A DNA stretch of 64,000 nucleotides from Cyrtodaria siliqua (GCA_037043455.1 JAWPHD010010193.1:32197-96196); one strand, 5' to 3'. Counted from the stretch's first letter, positions 1 to 11,780 are shown. The notes: generated by a model from the sequence alone, not told the origin. Numbers and translations are program-made.

Positions 1-1130
1 CAATGAGTTCAACAAAGAACATATGTTACAGAATAAGGCAGAGTTTGTTTCAGGGAGATCTCTAATGAGTTCCACAAAGAACATATGTCACAGAATAAGG
101 CAGGGTTTGTTTCAGGGAGATCTCCAATGAGTTCCACAAAGAACATGTTACAGAATAAGGCAGGGTTTGTTTCAGGGAGATTGTCAATGAGTTCCACAAA
201 GAACAGATGTTACAGAATAAGGCAGGGTTTGTTTCAGGGAGATCTCCAATGAGTTCCACAAAGAATATATGTTACATAATAAGGCAGGGTTTGTTTCAGG
301 GAGATCTGCAATGAGTTCCACAAAGAACATATGTTACAGAATAAGGCAAGGTTTGTTTCAGGGAGATCTCCAATGAGTTCCACAAAGAACAGATGTTACA
401 GAATAAGGCAGGGTTTGTTTCAAGGAGATCGCTAATGAATTTCACAAAGAACATATGTTACAGAATAAGGCAGGGTTTGTTTCTGGGAGATCGCTAATGA
501 ATTCCACAAAGAACATATGTTACAGAATAAGGCAGGGTTTGTTTCCAGGAGATCTCTAATGAATTTCACAAAGAACATATGTTACAGAATAAGGCAGGGT
601 TTGTTTCAAGGAGATCGCTAATGAATTTCACAAAGAACATGTTACAGAATAAGGCAGGGTTTGTTTCAGGGAGATCGCTAATGAATTCCACAAAGAACAT
701 ACGTTACAGAATAAGGCAGGGTTTGTTTCAGGGAGATCTCTAATGAGTTCCACAAAGAACATATGTTACAGAATAAGGCAGGGTTTGTTTCTGGGAGATC
801 GCTAATGAATTCCACAAAGAACATATGTTACAGAATAAGGCAGGGTTTGTTTCCAGGAGATCGCTAATGAATTTCACAAAGAACATATGTTACAGAATAA
901 GGCAGGGTTTGTTTCAGGGAGATCGCTAATGAATTCCACAAAGAACATACGTTACAGAATAAGGTAGGGTTTGTTTCAGGGAGATCTCTAATGAGTTCCA
1001 CAAAGAACATATGTTACAGAATAAGGCAGGGTTACCAGGTGAGCGATCTGAGGGAGATCTCGAAGGAGTTCCACAAAGAACATTTGTTACAGAATAAGGC
1101 AGGGCTGTACAAATACGATAGCTTGACGCA
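1..1130 (+). repeat. 60-bp minisatellite array (about 18 copies)
   Basis: Direct head-to-tail repeats with a period close to 60 bp, each carrying GAGTTCCACAAAGAAC, then TTACAGAATAAGGCAGGG, then GTTTCAGGGAGATC. Units differ by a few substitutions and 2-3 base indels; two sub-types (GAGTTCC versus GAATTTC/GAATTCC) are interspersed, which suggests block duplication. The last unit (about 1030-1100) diverges. The array runs off the left edge. Short open frames on both strands are by-products of the period being divisible by three; no protein is proposed. Confidence 0.95.
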
Positions 1131-1194
1131 CGGGATTATTCCAAAATTGAGGTCGCGCATGTTGGTGTTATAAACAATTTAGTCACGGGCTACT

Positions 1195-1345
1195 CCAATT
1201 AAAACACATATGAAACTCATACAAAAGGATATTCATATATGAAATTCATATGAAAATCATATGAGAATCATATGAAAATTGTGGAACAATTATCATATGA
1301 AAATCATATGGAACAATTATCATATGAATATCGTATGCATTTAGT
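1195..1345. repeat. CATATG palindrome cluster
   Basis: A run of the self-complementary hexamer CATATG spaced by AAATT or AAAAT (for example TCATATGAAAATCATATG). The same motif cluster recurs at 11375-11555. No function can be assigned. Confidence 0.7.
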
Positions 1346-2160
1346 TCATATGGTAATCATAATTATGATAACAGGTTGCATACTTATTAATTATTAGAAT
1401 ATATCTAAACAAATTGTTTTGCGTAATACTAAATGTTGATTATATTGTATATTTAAACATATGGAAGAATAACAAAGAAAAAATAATTGGTGGTGGACGG
1501 GGGAGGGAGGGTGCAGTGGAGTGATCCGATTATGTGTGAGGGGAGGGGAAGTATCCCAGGGTGGTATCCAGGATATCCGATTTGGGTGGTAGAGGGGATG
1601 TCTCCCAGGGTCGTATTGTAATGCCGAATTCCTGGTTTTTAACCAACTTTGGTATATACTGGTAATATACCTGTTTAATACCGGGTTTCAATATTTCAGC
1701 AAGGGTTCGTCTGATCATTGGCTTTTGGCTACTATTTAATTTACTTGGTAAGGAAAAGAAAACGTGGAGACTAGAAGTAAAGTTTCATGTTTAACTTTTT
1801 ATTATGTCTTCGACATTTATTTGTTATTAGGTCTGTGGTATAGCAACCCACTCTGAGTGAATTTTAGTATTTAGATAAAGCTTTTGAAGACATTTTGTCA
1901 ATTGCCAAAAAGCACGGATGTTTACAAATGCGTCGGGCTTATTTTGAGATTTTTAGTGAGTTGGAGAATTTTGGTATATATTGGCAACATTGTATTTATC
2001 AAGTACTTTTAGTACTATTTTTAATGCTGTACCAATATAAACCAATATACCTCTTCAGTGGATGCGTAGAATATTTGGAAATAGGCGAAAAATGTGTGTC
2101 TTTGGTACATCGAGTGGTGATAAACACTGATTTAAAATTCGCGGTTCGAAAGTATTAATA
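1346..2160. other. Intergenic, no gene recognised
   Basis: No conserved coding sequence was seen. The G-rich stretch 1495-1630 contains AGGGGATGTCTCCCAGG, and a related copy lies at 2735-2800, so both are fragments of one dispersed repeat. The open frame at 1895-2158 has no recognisable domain and no exon borders. Confidence 0.4.
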
Positions 2161-2172
2161 TACGGATGTTAG

Positions 2173-2450
2173 CCAATCAAAAAACAGCGCGAGATTGACG
2201 TCACGGTGTCAATCGCTACATCTAGAAACATAGCTTGAATGAAAAACGTCGAGTAATTCGAATGAATCAGAGACTTCGGAAAGTTTTGGATCTGTCAAAA
2301 AGTTATTTACTCGAATAAAACAATATTAATGAATGTCATCAAGTAACAGTGGAAGCAATTGTTCTAAATTCAATTACGAAATGAATTCTTTCGACGGTGA
2401 TTGATGACAACGCGAATAAACGACAATATGGCGACTCGGAGTGGGTGAGT
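2173..2450 (+). promoter_or_regulatory. Candidate promoter and first exon A (CCAAT, CRE)
   Basis: CCAAT at 2173-2177 is followed by the full CRE palindrome TGACGTCA at 2196-2203. An ATG in good context (AATATGGCG, 2428) precedes a strong donor GTGAGT at 2445, giving a possible start exon MATRS plus two bases. This could be the 5' end of the EBP2 gene downstream, but its phase does not join directly to the exon at 11697, so an intermediate exon would be needed. Confidence 0.25.
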
Positions 2451-3202
2451 AATCGTAGCATGACACAGTTGTCAGTTCATAAAGTTTAGAAATCAACAAT
2501 TATTGAATGCAGTGTTTCTTAGAATATATCAATAGTTCAATAGTCAAAATCATTTAAGTGATGCACATATTGAATAGTACAGAACGACATGTCAACAATT
2601 GTTTAACACAACTTTATTTCAGCATTTTATAATAACCTACACAACTCAATGAATACTCCTATCAATAACAGCAAACCAAAGTATATAAGCTGTAATGGCA
2701 CAATATTAGTGAAAGATATCAGATTGGGGGCGTACATTATTGGGAGAGGGGATGTCTCCCAGGATTGTATCAAGGACATCAGATTGGGGCGTACATTATG
2801 GGATCCAAAATGATCGTTGACAGTAGCCCTTTTTTATTTTTTTAAATAAGCACCCCCCTAATCTCAAATATTCGACGTAGTTACATGTTGAATAAAGACC
2901 GAGTTCATCACCTACCAGAATGTATTAGGTATGTCTTATTTCTGGTCACTAATTGGTCAGTTTTTTTGATGATGCTCTGTCAAAATTATGAATAGATCTA
3001 AATCTACGATCAACAAATTATTGAAGATAAATGTTCAGATGCACCCCTCCCTCCACACTCCAACTTTTTTCCTCGTAATACGTCACTGACTTTATTACTT
3101 TTTGTGTTCTTCACGGTCACTTATTTAGGGGGTATTCTGATGCACCCAACCCACCCTGCCGTCCACAGCTGCTATGCTCCTCATTATCTACAATTCCGAG
3201 TT

Positions 3203-3324
3203 TGACGTCATCAAGTCAGATTGTCACGCGATCAAAACGTCGACGATAAAATAGAACGAAGCCGTCACAAGTCGAGACTGTTATTTCACATGGATACATC
3301 TTTATAATTTTTATAGAAGTAAGT
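3203..3324 (+). promoter_or_regulatory. Candidate promoter and first exon B (CRE)
   Basis: A second TGACGTCA palindrome at 3203-3210 lies 115 bp before a consensus donor GTAAGT (3319). It may be an alternative untranslated first exon on the + strand. Which gene it serves is unknown. Confidence 0.2.
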
Positions 3325-3454
3325 ATTGTGTTTTCCTTCCTAACTGCACTTGGCACAGTAACTATTCATGCAATTAATGTGTACCATGCATTGCCGAAAT
3401 ATTGTCATCAGTTTTTCGCGAACGTTTTTTTTGTATTTTCAAATATTTGTTGAT

Positions 3455-3620
3455 TGTTCAGGGCGGTTGTTTCAGCAAAATGTGTTTGTACTTTTAAGAA
3501 AAAGTTTAACTAGTACTTAAATAAGATGTATATCAGCAAAACAAACATTTTTAGTGGTAAATAAAAACAACTTTTCGAAATCGATTGAGATAAACATTTA
3601 GATCGAAAGTTTTTTTGTTT
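3455..3620 (+). repeat. Dispersed repeat D, left part
   Basis: Similar to 6906-6940 plus 8062-8331 (shared GCTTGTTTCAG, then TGTATATCAGC/TGAAAC, then TTTTAGTGGTAAATAAA). The copy is interrupted by element C; its right part resumes at 5693 (ATCCAAAACGGGTTC, compare 8271). Confidence 0.6.
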
Positions 3621-5692
3621 GTTTTTATTATGCCCCCGAAACCCTTTCGAGAGTTGAAACCCTTTCAGGGGTTAGAGTAATCGCAACATCTGTCTGTCCT
3701 TCAGTCTGCAGTTTGTGTCCGGACTGTACCTTCAAAACCCCTGCATGAATTATTAATTAACTTGGCACAAGTTATCACCATAACAAGACGATGTGTCACG
3801 CGCAAAACCCAGGTCCATACCTCAAACGTCAAGGTCACACTTGCAGTTCATAGGTTGTTGGTCAGTCCGCAGTTCGTGTCCGGACTGTACCTTCAAAACC
3901 CCTGGATAGATTTTTAATTATCTTGGAACAAGTGATCACCATAACAAGACAATGTGTCGCGAGCAAAACCCATGTCCGGCCATCCTTAAAAATATATTTG
4001 TTTGCTGTTTCCCGACCCAGGATTTTATAAGTGGTAGGTAGGTAGGTAGGTGATTTTTTTTTTGTTGCCAAAGACAGTAAAAAACCATAAGAAATTAAAG
4101 AAAAATATACTAAAAACAGTAAAAAAACGGTAAAAAATGTTTTTGTTAAAGAATTGCTATAAAAAGTTTTGGTTAGGGCCTTTTTTGGTGGGTAGGTAGG
4201 GAAACAGCAAACCAACTATTTTTTATGGTTGGCCTCCGTACCTCAAAAGTCAAGGTCACACTTGCAGTTCATAGGTCAAAAACAGGTACACAATTTCATG
4301 TCCAGAACGTAACATCAAAACCCCTGCAGGAATTTTTAAATAACTTGGCACAAGTAATAACCATAACAAGACGAAGTGTCGAGCGTAATAACCAGGGGCC
4401 TGTTTTATTAAAAATCTTACGATAAGTCTCGAATTTTAAAATCGTTCCCTTTTATCACCTAAGGATTCAATGTAGACAATTATGTGTGCACGTAGTGCAG
4501 AAAGAACACATGTATACGGAAATGAAATGAAATCGCGTTTATTTGAAAAGTGTAATTTATAGTGAAGCATTTAAGAAATTGATTTACGATCAAAATGGTC
4601 GTAAGTTGTTTCATAAAACGGGGCCCAGGTCCGTACCTCAAATGTCAAGGTCACACTTGCAGTTCAAAGGTCAAAAACAGGTACAAATTTTCGTGTCCGG
4701 AATGTAAGGTCACAACCCCTGCAGGGATTTTGAAATAACTTGACACAAGTGATCACCATAACAAGACGATGTGTCTCGCGCAAAACCCAGGTGAGTACCT
4801 CAAAGGTCAAGGTCACTTGCAGTTCATAGGTCAAAAACAGGTACGCAATTTCATGTCCAGACCGTAACGTCACAATCCCTGCAGGGATTTTTAAATAACT
4901 TGGCATAAGTGATCATCATAACAAGACGATGTGTTGTGCGCAAAACCCAGGTCTTCAAGGTCAAGGTCACTCTTTAAATAACTTGGCACAAGTAATAACC
5001 ATAACAAGACAAAGTGTCACGCGCAATACCCAGGTCCGTACCTCAAAGATCAAGGTCACACTTGCAGTTCATAGGTCAAAAACAGGTACAAATTTTCGTG
5101 TCCGGAATGTAAGGTCACAACCCCGGCAGGGATTTTGAAATAACTTGTGATCACCATAACAAGACGATGTGTCGCGCGCAAATCCCAGGTGAGTACCTCA
5201 AAGGTCAAGGTCACTTGCAGTTCATAGGTCAAAAACTGGTACGCAATTTCATGTCCGGACCGTAACGTCACAATCCCTGCAGGGATTTTTAAATAACTTG
5301 GCATAAGTGATCACCATAACAAGACGATGTGTTGTGCGCAAAACCCAGGTCTTCAAGGTCAAGGTCACTCTTGGAGGTCAAAAGTCAAATTGTGTCCGGT
5401 CAATAACTCTGGCATTCATGGACGGATACAACAAGACAATGTGTCGCGCACAAAATCCAGCTCTGTGGCCCCAAGGTCAAGGTCACACTTAGAGGTCAAA
5501 GGTCAAATCGTGTCCGGTCAATAACTTTTGCATGCCTTGACGGATTTTAAAATAACTTGGCACAAGTGCTCGACACAACCAAACGAAGTGTAGCGCACAA
5601 AATACAGTTCCGTGGCTCTAAGGTCAAGGTCATACTTAGAGGTCAAAGGTCATTTCGGGGTCTTATATCACTTATAGTGATATTTCTTGTTT
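3621..5692 (+). mobile_element. Helentron-like element C with tandem cores
   Basis: The head (TTATGCCCCCGAAA, then a second CTTTCGAG arm) is followed by CTGTCTGTCC and about ten cores of roughly 160 bp. Each core has ACAAGACGATGTGT and TCAAGGTCACACTTG. The tail holds TTTCGGGG, inverse of the head CCCCGAAA, then the hairpin ATATCAC/GTGATAT (5665-5683) and CTTGTT. There is no coding capacity. A MITE sits inside it at 3978-4234. The rolling-circle assignment is inferred from the terminal plan. Confidence 0.7.
3978..4234. mobile_element. Harbinger-like MITE (257 bp)
   Basis: Termini GGCCATCCTTAAAAA and (inverted) GGCCAACCATAAAAA continue into a shared TTTGCTGTTTCCC. The flanking 3-bp direct repeat is TCC. 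It is inserted in a core of element C: the flanks rejoin to the usual core text GTCCGTACCTC. TIR relatives are at 52381, 55762 and 57342. Confidence 0.8.
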
Positions 5693-5885
5693 AGAATTTG
5701 TATCCAAAACGGGTTCATTGTGTTGGATAAATATATTGAGGCTATTTGAGGTTTTATTATTTTCTGCGGTCCCAGCAACAAGGAATTTCATGAATTTACA
5801 TGGGAAAAGCCCCACCAAAAAGTATTTTGGCTTTAAAATATTTGTTTCTCAACCGATTTTCAAAACTAAGGTATCGTCTTTCTGT
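5693..5885 (+). repeat. Dispersed repeat D, right part
   Basis: Resumes after element C. It contains AACAAGGAATTTCATG, AAAAGCCCCACCAAAAA and TTTCTCAACCGATTTTCAAA, all repeated at 9035-9115. Confidence 0.6.
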
Positions 5886-6905
5886 TTTCGATCACCATGT
5901 GATTTCGACCGAAGGCGGAAATTACGTCTGCGCACGTTTATTATGCGAATTTCGTAATCGCTTTTTATGATTGTCTTCTAAATGAATAGTTTGTTAGAAC
6001 AACAACAGAAAACACTTTCAAGGGTTACTAGAAAGACCGGAATACACTGAATCACCGGAATACACCGAAATACATATAATAAAGGCATTATTTATGTAAT
6101 TAATGGATAATAAATGATTATTTATGATTTAAATAGTAATATATCCACACAGAATAGTGATTTATGTGTTTGGGGGCACACTAGTCACCACTATAGACAT
6201 CTATATAGCTATATGGGTAATATAAAGGGCCAGGTCCCTGCATAAAACATGCAGCAAAATCGGTGTTTGTGTTAAAAACATCTGGTAATTGTTATATTAG
6301 TACATTTCCTACGTGACATGTGACCTAACTTCCTGACAAGCAAACGGACATGTTTTGAAAACAGCAGAAGCGAATAATTTTAAAGCTCTACAGTATTAAA
6401 AAAAAATGATTTTAGGGTGATGAGGGTAGACATTTACTCATATTTTTTCAAAGAAGATAAGTTCGGCTTTTTTGCTTCTTGCTAAATTAAAAAAATATTT
6501 GATATTTTCACATTTTTTTCTACGCTGTCAGCTAGTGTGAATTTAGGTCAACAAATTTGCATAAAATTGGCCATATGAAAATACTGCATCTCTGGATAAA
6601 AGCTATAGTAAATAAGGTGAACGGAAACACATGCCGTTCACTGGAAACAAACAAGTTGAGGTCATCCATTGACAAATGTTATCGGATGGAAAATTAACAA
6701 AATTTAATCAAAGCCGCGGTCGTTTTTGTTAAAGTTTGAATACTTTAGATTAGCTAACATCAAATTATGTCAAATATAAATGCATTACTGATATATGTTG
6801 CCAACTGTCATTAAGTGGTCTTAAACAAAGAGGTCGAGGATATTTTTATTATGTAGTATTTACCTAACCAACAAAAATGCCTGTTCTAATTATATATTAT
6901 GTATG
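5886..6905. other. Intergenic, nothing recognised
   Basis: AT-rich sequence without a supported exon, RNA or complete repeat. The region 6841-6905 resembles 9140-9190 and is probably another piece of repeat D. Confidence 0.4.
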
Positions 6906-6940
6906 TATTATTGTTTGGGGCGCTTGTTTCAGCCAAAGGT

Positions 6941-8061
6941 TTTTAGCTCGACTGATCAAAGATCAGCAGAACTTATACCATTGTGCGGCTTCCATCCGTC
7001 TGTCCGTCTGTAAACTTTTTATTGTGGCGACTACTCCTCTGAAACTACTTGACTGATTTTCATGAAACCACAAACTGCTGACTGACAGATGGCCACCACC
7101 GCTAAAAATAGATTTTAAAAATGTGATTTTGTGGTGACTACTCAAAAATCATAAGTGATATTGATTTGGAACCTTTACCAAAATGACTGGCACGACATGT
7201 AGTTGATCTTAACCAATTTCATGTTTTTGATTGGATGTCGAACATCTTAGTTTACACGAGAGTTATTTAGGAAAACTTGTGGCGACTACTCCTCTGAAAC
7301 TATTGTACGGATTTTCATGAAACTTGATAGGAATGTTGCTCTTGATGTCAGTCTAGTTGATCCTAGCAAAATTTCAGGTCGGCCGATAATTCAAGATGGC
7401 CGCCACAGCTAAAAATAGATTTTTAAAAAACAAGTTTGTAGCAACTACTTCTGGAAAACTATAAGTGATATTGACATGGGACTTTTTCTTAAATGATCAG
7501 CATGACATGATGTTGGTCCTTGTCGAAAATCATTTTGATTCAACATTAAACATGGCTGCCAGTGGCCATCTTTGTTTAAATAGTGTTATATAGTAAAGAC
7601 TTGTAGCGAATACTCCTCTCAATCTACTTCACAGATTTTCATGAAACTTCACAGGAATGTTGCTCTTGATGTCTAATTGATCCTAGCAAAATTTGAGGCA
7701 GGCTGGAAATTCAAGATGGCCGCCTCGCCTAAAATAGATTTTTAAAAAAACAAGTTTGTAGCGACTACTTCTTGAAAACCTATAAGTGATACTGATATGG
7801 GACTTTTTCTAAAATGATTAGCATGACATGATGTTGGTCCTTGTTAAAAAATATTTTGATTCAACATTAAACATGGTTGCCAGTGGCCAACTTTGTTTGT
7901 TTAGAGTTATATATTAAATCTTCTAACGACTACTCTGAAACTACTTGACAGATTTTCATGAACTTCACAGGAATGCTGATCTAGCTATCAGCTATCAGTA
8001 GAGCTTCAAGGTCATTGCTATCAGAACCTATCAGTAGAGCTTCAAGGTCATTGACCTCTTG
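6941..8061 (+). mobile_element. Helentron-like element A, copy 1
   Basis: Head TTTTAGCTCGACTGATC with inverted arm GATCAGCAGAACT, CCGTCTGTCCGTCTG microsatellite, then about three cores of roughly 320 bp marked by AAGATGGCCGCC, TATGGGACTTTTTC and TGGCTGCCAGTGGCC. The tail AGTAGAGCTT is complementary to the head AGCTC.ACT and is followed by the hairpin AGGTCATTGACCT and CTTG. Inserted in repeat D. Confidence 0.75.
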
Positions 8062-8331
8062 ATTGGAGTTTTCAGACAGATTTCATCTACTACCTAAATA
8101 AGTTGTATATCAGTGAAACATTTTTAATGGTAAATAAATATAACTTACTTTTCAAAATTGGTTGAAAAATAAAAATTTCATGTGCGAAAGCTGTTTTTGA
8201 TGGGTCATTTTCAATGCAAAATTCTGCTGCATGAAAAATTAGAGATTTTTTGATTGATTTTAGAACTTTTTATCCAAAAAGGGTTTTAATTTGTTGGATA
8301 AATTTAATAGTAAATTAAGACACGCCGAAAG
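8062..8331 (+). repeat. Dispersed repeat D, part after element A1
   Basis: Collinear with 3500-3620 and 5693-5745: TTGTATATCAG, TTTTTAATGGTAAATAAA, then ATCCAAAAAGGGTTTTAA and TTGTTGGATAAAT. Element A1 interrupts this copy, while element C interrupts the other. Confidence 0.55.
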
Positions 8332-8336
8332 TTTTA

Positions 8337-8978
8337 CACTAGCGGATCCAGGGGGGGGCTCACCCGGCGCGCGCCCCCCCTAAAAATTCCGGATCATACA
8401 TGTATGTCCATTTTACTGTAGATAAAATATCAAATACGCCCGCAGTATAATTATTTTTTTCGCTCGCTCGACGCATCATGGCTAACGAGTGGTTTACTTA
8501 ACACATTGTTAAATCCGTTTATTTGAAAACGCACTTTTTTTATTCATACATGTATGTCCATGTTATTGTAGATAAAATATCAAACAATTTCGTTGCACGC
8601 CCTCAGTATAAAAAATTTCTCGCTCGCTTGACGCATAATGGCTAATGAGTGGTTTAATTAACACATTGTTAATTTTCTTTTATTTAAAAACGGACTTTTG
8701 TTATTCATACGTGTATGTCCATGTTACTGTAGATAAAACATCAAACAATTTAGATGGACGCCCTCAGTATAAATTTTTTTCTCGCTCGCTTTGCTCGCTC
8801 GACGCATAATGGCTAATAAGTGGTTTAATTAACACATTGTTAAATCCTTTTATTTGAAAACGGACTTTTTTTACCCTATAAATGCACTACCGCAAACGTT
8901 TTATGAGGCTAGAGACGGACCCGAAAATTGACCAAAATATTACGCCCCCACTAAGCTGAAATCCTGGATCCGCCCCTG
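8337..8978. mobile_element. hAT-type non-autonomous element with internal tandem repeat
   Basis: Inverted termini are CACTAGCGGATCCAGG and, from the right end, CAGGGGCGGATCCAGG. The 5-bp target duplication TTTTA is exact (8332-8336 and 8979-8983). The interior is three tandem units of about 165 bp (CATACATGTATGTCC, CTCGCTCGACGCAT, ACACATTGTTAA). No transposase. Confidence 0.85.
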
Positions 8979-8999
8979 TTTTATAGCAAAATATGAAGG

Positions 9000-9310
9000 C
9001 TAACTGAAGTAAATTTCTTAATTTTCTTCTGTCCAACCAACAAGGAATTCATATAAGAAAAGCCCCATCAAAAAATCATTTTGGCTGTAAAATATTTTTT
9101 TCTCAACCGATTTTCAAAGGTAAAGTAGCATTATTTACCACTAAAAATACCAGTTCTAGTGATATATAACTGATGTACGTATTATTTAAATTGCTCAAGT
9201 TACTGCAGAAAAACCTTTGGCTGAAACAAGCGCCCCAAACAATAATTATACTGCTCACGTAAATGCTAAAAATCCTTTGGCTGAAACAAGCGCACCAAAC
9301 AATGCATCTA
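9000..9310. repeat. Repeat D, inverted or compound copy
   Basis: Begins as 5760-5880 does and then continues into the reverse complement of the D left end: two copies of CTTTGGCTGAAACAAGCGC at about 9216 and 9276, compare GCGCTTGTTTCAGCCAAAG at 6920. The arrangement suggests a palindromic parent element. Confidence 0.5.
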
Positions 9311-10205
9311 CTTGCATCCAAGTAGTTATTATTCTGTAAGTTTTTCTTGTATGTTTTGTGTCAAAAGACACAATCAACACAATTACAGTGGTAAAATATT
9401 TCCAAATATTAGCAAGCAATTGTTCTGGTACTCACAGAATCGGACAATACTGTTGAATATTTTTTGGCAAAGTCACAGGACTCTTTAAACTTTTTCAAAT
9501 GTATTTTTTCTGGTCAGCTCCTACATGTTTCTTCAGATTGTATTTCACATAAATACCTTTATTCAGGGAGCATCCATCTGTTTTACTGAACTCTTGTTTT
9601 TATTTTATTTGTGCAGTGTGTATGCAGATGCTTACACTTATGTACATGTAGCTACGCCCATGAGTTTGTTAGGTAGACTTTTGCTCAGTCATACTTAGTA
9701 AGTTACTGTCATCTTACATTGTATAAACATGTCACGGATACAAAACAACCAGTCATCGCGATCAATTGTTCCAATACATTATTAATTACACAATACATGT
9801 ATTTATTACATCACATACGCTACACGAGTAACATATTTAGGAAATTTATTTCTCCGAATTGGTGATTACGGCATCAGGGCTGCAGCATTGTTAATATTCT
9901 ATTCTGCAAGGTCTTGCGAAATTGCGTACAACATTCTCTGAGTGACCACTCTATCAATCAGAAAAAAGACTGAAAATTCAGAGGACGTGTTTTATACATA
10001 TTCAAAATGTAAACAATGCCATGACAGGTTTATACAAGCGCTTGCCTGATTCAGTTCTTCTCGACACTATTTTTTCACATCCGTAACAATTGCCTGTTTA
10101 AAATGCTAAGTGTGGTAAATTGATATTACTAGAAATGTACATGTATGTATATATTTTATTTAAACTTTCTTGCTCACATCACATAAATATAATTTCTCCT
10201 TTCAG
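9311..10205. other. No gene recognised
   Basis: AT-rich, no supported feature. A pyrimidine tract ending TTCAG lies at 10192-10205, just before the block below. Confidence 0.4.
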
Positions 10206-10348
10206 TATGTTGGGTCTTTGCTATTGCAAGTGTGTTTTGTGGGTTGGTCAAAGACTCCATGCAAAATGGAGTTGTCAGCTGGAGCACTACACTATACAGA
10301 GTTGGAGACCCAGTTTCAATCTTTTGGTTCACCAGAAGCTGACGTTTA
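10206..10348 (+). other. Splice-bounded unassigned block, possible exon
   Basis: It is flanked by an acceptor-like TTCTCCTTTCAG and a perfect donor GTAAGT (10349). Two of its three frames are open; the third ends in TGA. None of the frames joins in phase to the EBP2 exon at 11697, and none resembles EBP2. It could be an untranslated exon, an exon of an unrecognised gene, or chance. Confidence 0.2.
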
Positions 10349-10365
10349 GTAAGTACATGCGTTCG

Positions 10366-11217
10366 TTTTTAGCTCGACTGATCAGAGATCAGCAGAGCTT
10401 ATGCCGTGGTGCGGTGTCCGTCTTCCGTCTGTCCGTCTGTCTGTCCGTCAAGTTTTATTTGTAGCGACTACTCCTCTGAAACTACTTGGCGGATTTTCAT
10501 GAAACTTTACAGGAATGTTGCTCTTGATGTGTAATTGATCCTAGCAAAATTTCAGATCGGCCAGAAATTTAAGATGGCCGCCACAGCTAAAAATAGATTT
10601 TTAAAAAATAAGTATGTAGCGACTACTTCTTGAAAACTATAAGTGATATTGATATGGGACTTTTTCTAAAATGATCAGCATGACATGATGTTGATCTGAG
10701 TCGAATTTTTTTTTGATTCGATGTGAAACATGGCTGCAAGTGGCCATCTTTGTTTATATAGAGTTATATAGTAAAAACTTGAAGCGACTTCTCCTCTGAA
10801 ACTACATGACGAATGTTCATGAAACTTCACAGGAATGTTGCTCTTAATGTATAGTTGATCCTAGAAAATTTTCAGGCTGGCCGGAAATTCAAGATGGCCA
10901 CCACGGCTAAACATAGGTTTTTTAAAACAAGTTTGTAGCGACTACTTTTTGAAAACTGTAAGTGAAATTGATATGGGACTTTTTCCGAAATGATCAGGAT
11001 GACAAGATGTTGATCCTTGTCGAAAATTATTTTGATTCAACATTAAACATGGCTGCCAGTGGCCATCTTTGTTTACCTAAAGTTATATAGTAAAAACTTC
11101 AACTTGTAGCGACTACTCCTCTGCAACTACTTGACGGATTTTTATGAAACTTCACAGGACTGCTGACCTAGCTATCAAAATCTATCAGTAGAGCTTCAAG
11201 GTCATTGACCTCTTGTT
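10366..11217 (+). mobile_element. Helentron-like element A, copy 2
   Basis: Complete: TTTTTAGCTCGACTGATCAG head with inverted arm, GTCCGTCTGTCTGTCCGTC, two to three cores, tail AGTAGAGCTTCAAGGTCA, hairpin AGGTCATTGACCT and CTTGTT. Confidence 0.8.
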
Positions 11218-11334
11218 TTGCTTATTACATGCCCAGATGGTTCTTATAGGACTTAGACCGGTTACATGTTGGGACAGAAAGGACTTAATGGTCGTATTCC
11301 AAAGTTAGATTAAATTTTTTCTTGTTCATATTAT

Positions 11335-11560
11335 TTAGTGTCGATCCTATTGTGTACAGGAGGTATACAGTACTGGTTCATATGAAGTTCATATGAAATT
11401 CATATGAAAATCATATGAACTCCTTTCATATGAGAATCATATGAAAGGTTTCATATGAAAATCATGTGTGGCTCCCTTTTGTTGATTCTCATATGAAACC
11501 TTTCACATGAAAATCATATGAGAATCATATGAGAATCATGATTTTTATATGTGACAAGAT
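11335..11560. repeat. CATATG palindrome cluster beside a SINE fragment
   Basis: AGGAGGTATACAGTACTGG (11359-11377) matches the middle of the SINE seen at 62430 and 52225. It is followed by about 170 bp of CATATG motifs in both orientations, including inverted TCATATGAGAATCATATG and TGATTCTCATATGAAAC blocks able to fold into a long hairpin. Similar motifs are at 1195-1345. Confidence 0.6.
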
Positions 11561-11696
11561 CATCTGGTGAGAGGGCCCTCTTGTTTAGAGCATCGAAGCT
11601 TTGTTTTTTTACTTGAATTCCACCAAATGTGTACAGCAAGTAGGGCTCTTGGACCTTTTGTTTACTGTTTATTCATTTATGAAATTTCAATTTCAG

Positions 11697-11780
11697 CTCC
11701 AAGGAGCATTTGCCAAAGGGAAATTGAAGGGAGGTTTGTACGTAGAAATAGCTCCTGCGAAGGATCATATCAGTAATGTG
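11697..11780 (+). CDS. EBNA1BP2: EBP2 exon a (28 codons)
   Basis: Preceded by TTTCAG, followed by donor GTATGT. Phase 0 at both ends. It encodes LQGAFAKGKLKGGLYVEIA and continues to HISNV. It corresponds to the family's LQ.AF..G.LK.GL segment near the N-terminus. The upstream start exon was not identified. Confidence 0.85.

Noticed and set aside
9..259. Repetitive open frames over the left minisatellite, possible repeat protein
   Set aside because: They follow directly from a period divisible by three, occur on both strands and are broken by indels in neighbouring units.
1..1130. CRISPR-like array
   Set aside because: The whole 60-bp unit is repeated; there are no unique spacers, and the host is an animal.
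10206..10348. N-terminal exon of EBP2
   Set aside because: No frame joins in phase to 11697 without a stop, and the acidic serine-rich start typical of the family is absent.
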